From an uncultured Selenomonadales bacterium (GTDB lineage: Bacteria > Bacillota > Negativicutes > Selenomonadales > Selenomonadaceae), in contig OMWN01000079.1 in the NCBI GenBank assembly GCA_900314765.1, positions 1-47,445 on the forward strand: DNA of 47,445 bases, in the 5' to 3' direction. The notes below the pieces were generated by a model. The model saw only the letters and a program-made list of their open reading frames with translations. It did no database searches and had not been told where the DNA came from. Position numbers and translations under genes: made by a program. Positions 44,662 to 47,445 of the stretch are shown piece by piece (position 1 is the stretch's first letter; every line of letters starts with the position of its first letter).

Positions 44662-47300
44662 GCGGCAAGGATAAAGATAAATTGACGCCGATGATGGAGC
44701 AGTATCAGGCGACGAAGGCGCTTCATCCAGACGAGATATTGTTTTTCCGTCTCGGCGATTTCTATGAAATGTTTTTCGATGACGCGAGGCTCGTCTCGAA
44801 GGAGCTCGGCCTCACGCTCACGAGCAGGAGCGGCGACATGGCGCGTGCGCCGATGTGCGGCGTGCCGTACCATGCGGCGGAGAGCTATATATCGCGGCTC
44901 ATAGCGCGTGGGTACAAGATAGCGATAGCGGAGCAAATCGGCGACCCGAAGGCGCCGGGGCTCACGAAGCGCGAGGTCATAAAGGTCGTGACGCCGGGCA
45001 CCGTGCTGTCGGAGGACGCGCTTCCTGCTGCGCAGAATAACTACATCGCGCTCATCTACGAGCCGAACGCGGACGAGAAAAATGGCCGCGTCATACTCGC
45101 GGGCGCAGACATATCGACGGGCGAATGTTTCTACGGCGTCTACAGCGGCGCAGGGCGCGTAGACCGCCTATTCGATGAGCTGTATAGGCTCATGATGCCC
45201 GAGCTCATCATCGTGGGTGACATCCATTTCGAGAAAGAGCTCGAGTCGTTCGTCTCGCTGAGGCTCAAGCAGTGCGCGTTCACGCGCCTAGATGCGCCGT
45301 CTGAGCACGTATCGGAGCGGCTCGCGCAGCATTTCTCTGAGGACAATCAGCCGAACGGTGATGATGAGCGGGCGGCCGTGGCGACGCTGCTCGACTACCT
45401 CCACGACACCGTGAGGACGGATTTGTCGCATCTCAATCGCTTGACATTCATCGACGCGTCGGACAACCTCGTGCTTGACACATTCACGTTGAGAAATCTC
45501 GAGGTCACGCGAAATCTACGCGACGGCGGCAAAAAGAATACGCTGCTCGACGTGCTCGACTTCACGCAGACGGCGATGGGCGGGCGGCTTTTAAAGCATT
45601 GGCTTGAGTCGCCGCTTGTCTCTGTGCCGGACATAGACCGTCGCCTCGACGCCGTCGCGGAGCTTGTTGATGGCTTTTCGCTGCGTGATGAGCTCGGCGA
45701 GCGGCTGAAGTCGATATATGATTTCGAGCGCCTTTTGACGCGCGCGGAGGTCGGTACCGCGAATGCGCGCGACCTCGCGGCGCTCAGGACGTCGTTTGAG
45801 ACGCTGCCGAGCATAAAATCGTCGCTCGAGGGCGTGAGGTCTGACCTTCTAAAGTCCGCTAATCGGAACATCGACACATACGACGCACTCGCGGAGCTCC
45901 TGCGCCGCGCTATCGTTGACGAGCCGCCGCTTTCCGTGCGCGAGGGCGGGCTCATCCGCGAGGGGTACAACGCGGACCTCGATGAATATCGGCGCATTGC
46001 GCACGACTCGAAATCGATGCTGCAGGAGATGGAGGAAAGCGAGAAGGAGCGCACGGGCATAAAGACGCTCAAAATCGGCTATAACAAGGTGTTTGGCTAC
46101 TATATCGAGGTCAGGAACAGCGGCAAGGACCTCGTGCCCGACAATTACATCAGAAAGCAGACGCTCGCGAATGCCGAGCGCTTCATCACGCCCGAGCTCA
46201 AAGAATTCGAGACGAAAATACTCGGCGCGCAGGAGAAAATCGTGAATCTCGAGTACTCGCTTTTCACGGAGGTGCGCGAGGCCATCGTGAAGGAACTCAC
46301 GCGCGTGCAGAAGACGGCGCACGAGATAGCGCTTGTCGATGTGCTGCGGAGCATGGCCGAGGCGGCGTCGCAGTACGGCTACACGCGCCCGAGGATGCGC
46401 TCAAACGGCGAGATAAAGATACGCGATGGCCGTCATCCGCTCGTTGAGCGAATACTGAAGACAAAGCTTTTCGTGCCGAACGACACGGACCTCAATCACG
46501 CAGACAGCGAAATCATGCTCATCACGGGGCCGAACATGGCGGGCAAATCGACGTACATGCGGCAGACGGCGCTCATCACGCTCATGGCGCAGGCGGGGAG
46601 CTTCGTGCCGGCGCGCGAGGCGTTCATATCGCCCGTTGACCGCATATTCACGCGCATTGGCGCGAGCGACGACCTCGTGAGCGGGCAGAGCACGTTCATG
46701 GTCGAGATGAATGAGGTCGCGGACATACTCGACTACGCGACGAAGAACAGCCTCGTCATACTTGACGAAATCGGCCGTGGCACGAGCACATACGACGGCA
46801 TGAGCATTGCGCGAGCCGTCGTCGAGCACATAAGGGACCACATTCACGCGAAGACGATGTTCGCGACGCATTACCATGAGCTCACGGACATGGAGGGCGG
46901 CGTCGTGAAGAATTACTGCGTCGCTGTGAAGGAGCGCGGCGGCAGGGTCGCGTTTTTGAGGCGCATCGTCGCGGGCAGTGCTGACAAATCGTACGGCATA
47001 CACGTGGCGAAGCTCGCGGGGCTGCCGTACGCCGTGACGAAAAGGGCACAGGAGATACTGGACGCGCTTGAAAGCTGCGCGGACAAAGGCGGCGAAAAAG
47101 GCGCGCTGTCGGGTGAGATTTCCAATGAAAATAATGAGCGCAAAAATCAGCGTGATGCGATGGAAATGGGCTCTCTGTTCTCGTCGCCGCTCGCCGATGA
47201 GATCATGTCGCTCGATGTGATGTCGATGACGCCGATAGAGGCCATAAACGAGCTGTATAAGCTCAAGGAGCGCGCGAAAAAGGAGGCGGGCATCTCGTGA
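44658..47300 (+). CDS. mutS: DNA mismatch repair protein MutS
   Basis: MutS recognises mismatches and recruits MutL. The 880-residue product has the mismatch-binding motif [13 protein letters not shown] (with the Phe-X-Glu), connector, lever and clamp domains, Walker [10 protein letters not shown], and [12 protein letters not shown] (Walker B and signature). A helix-turn-helix dimerisation region ends the protein. ATG 44658 is coupled to miaB; the frame extends upstream inside miaB but is not family-like. Confidence 0.98.
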   Translation: MSGKDKDKLTPMMEQYQATKALHPDEILFFRLGDFYEMFFDDARLVSKELGLTLTSRSGDMARAPMCGVPYHAAESYISRLIARGYKIAIAEQIGDPKAPGLTKREVIKVVTPGTVLSEDALPAAQNNYIALIYEPNADEKNGRVILAGADISTGECFYGVYSGAGRVDRLFDELYRLMMPELIIVGDIHFEKELESFVSLRLKQCAFTRLDAPSEHVSERLAQHFSEDNQPNGDDERAAVATLLDYLHDTVRTDLSHLNRLTFIDASDNLVLDTFTLRNLEVTRNLRDGGKKNTLLDVLDFTQTAMGGRLLKHWLESPLVSVPDIDRRLDAVAELVDGFSLRDELGERLKSIYDFERLLTRAEVGTANARDLAALRTSFETLPSIKSSLEGVRSDLLKSANRNIDTYDALAELLRRAIVDEPPLSVREGGLIREGYNADLDEYRRIAHDSKSMLQEMEESEKERTGIKTLKIGYNKVFGYYIEVRNSGKDLVPDNYIRKQTLANAERFITPELKEFETKILGAQEKIVNLEYSLFTEVREAIVKELTRVQKTAHEIALVDVLRSMAEAASQYGYTRPRMRSNGEIKIRDGRHPLVERILKTKLFVPNDTDLNHADSEIMLITGPNMAGKSTYMRQTALITLMAQAGSFVPAREAFISPVDRIFTRIGASDDLVSGQSTFMVEMNEVADILDYATKNSLVILDEIGRGTSTYDGMSIARAVVEHIRDHIHAKTMFATHYHELTDMEGGVVKNYCVAVKERGGRVAFLRRIVAGSADKSYGIHVAKLAGLPYAVTKRAQEILDALESCADKGGEKGALSGEISNENNERKNQRDAMEMGSLFSSPLADEIMSLDVMSMTPIEAINELYKLKERAKKEAGIS

Positions 47301-47445
47301 GCATTCATCTTCTCGATGACGGCACGATTAATAAAATAGCGGCGGGCGAGGTCGTCGAGCGGCCCGCATCTGTCGTGAAGGAGCTCATGGAGAATTCGCT
47401 CGACGCGGGTGCAAAGCGCATAGAGGTCGAGGCGATGGCGGGCGG
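47297..47445 (+). CDS. mutL: DNA mismatch repair protein MutL (5' part, cut by window end)
   Basis: Only the first 49 codons are present. They encode [22 protein letters not shown] and then [19 protein letters not shown], which are the GHKL ATPase motif I region with the catalytic Glu and the metal-binding Asn. Start GTG 47297 overlaps the mutS stop by 4 bp and follows AAGGAGGCGGG. The gene runs off the window. Confidence 0.96.
   Translation, partial: MSIHLLDDGTINKIAAGEVVERPASVVKELMENSLDAGAKRIEVEAMAG

Overview
The window looks like a piece of chromosome from a Negativicutes bacterium, most probably Selenomonadaceae (Selenomonas/Mitsuokella-like). This rests on gene content and order: a Bacillota-type str-S10-spc-alpha ribosomal block with an L7Ae-like gene before rpsL, a zinc-type S14, a PduO-type adenosyltransferase, and mutS-mutL, miaA and hfq. 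Coding DNA is GC-rich, intergenic DNA is AT-rich, and TTG/GTG starts are very common. The genus is an inference. Every gene I could support is on the + strand. No tRNA, rRNA, CRISPR array, prophage or intact insertion sequence was seen.

Layout. (1) 1-9.8 kb, housekeeping: a UPF0173 hydrolase overlapping miaA, then hfq, dut, a RodZ-like membrane regulator overlapping a YgiQ-family radical SAM gene, nrdR, a second uncharacterised radical SAM gene, pgeF and the PLP protein yggS. (2) 9.8-12.7 kb, threonine branch: an ACT-domain protein, hom and thrB, from a clear sigma-A promoter to a long terminator. (3) 12.8-16.4 kb: ndk, a cobalamin adenosyltransferase, a small DUF2905 membrane protein, and a 687-residue AAA+ protein whose first half looks like a degenerate AAA module. 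(4) 16.6-36.1 kb, translation block: L7Ae-like, rpsL, rpsG, fusA, tuf, then rpsJ to rplQ with secY, adk, infA and rpoA. (5) 36.2-43.2 kb, branched-chain amino acids: ilvN-ilvC with its own promoter and terminator, a 670-bp gene-free region rich in repeats, then leuC-leuD-leuB-ilvB. (6) 43.3 kb to the end: miaB-mutS-mutL, with mutL cut by the window edge.

Nearly everything is well-known core metabolism. The less explained material is: a long nested palindrome before pgeF (7931-8070); a ~100-nt cruciform-like structure between tuf and rpsJ; a 17-bp motif (AAGGAAACGATGATTAA) present twice exactly and twice in diverged form, one copy forming a 45-bp palindrome in the ilvN leader; an inverted pair of GC-rich REP-like elements between ilvC and leuC; paired operator-like decamers upstream of the str promoter; the AAA+ protein; and a second radical SAM enzyme with a C-terminal cysteine cluster next to nrdR. 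The ribosomal block is also unusual: no map gene lies between adk and infA, ilvN rather than ecf genes follows rplQ, and 11 of 28 ribosomal protein genes start with TTG or GTG. I found no convincing new multi-gene defence or mobile system.
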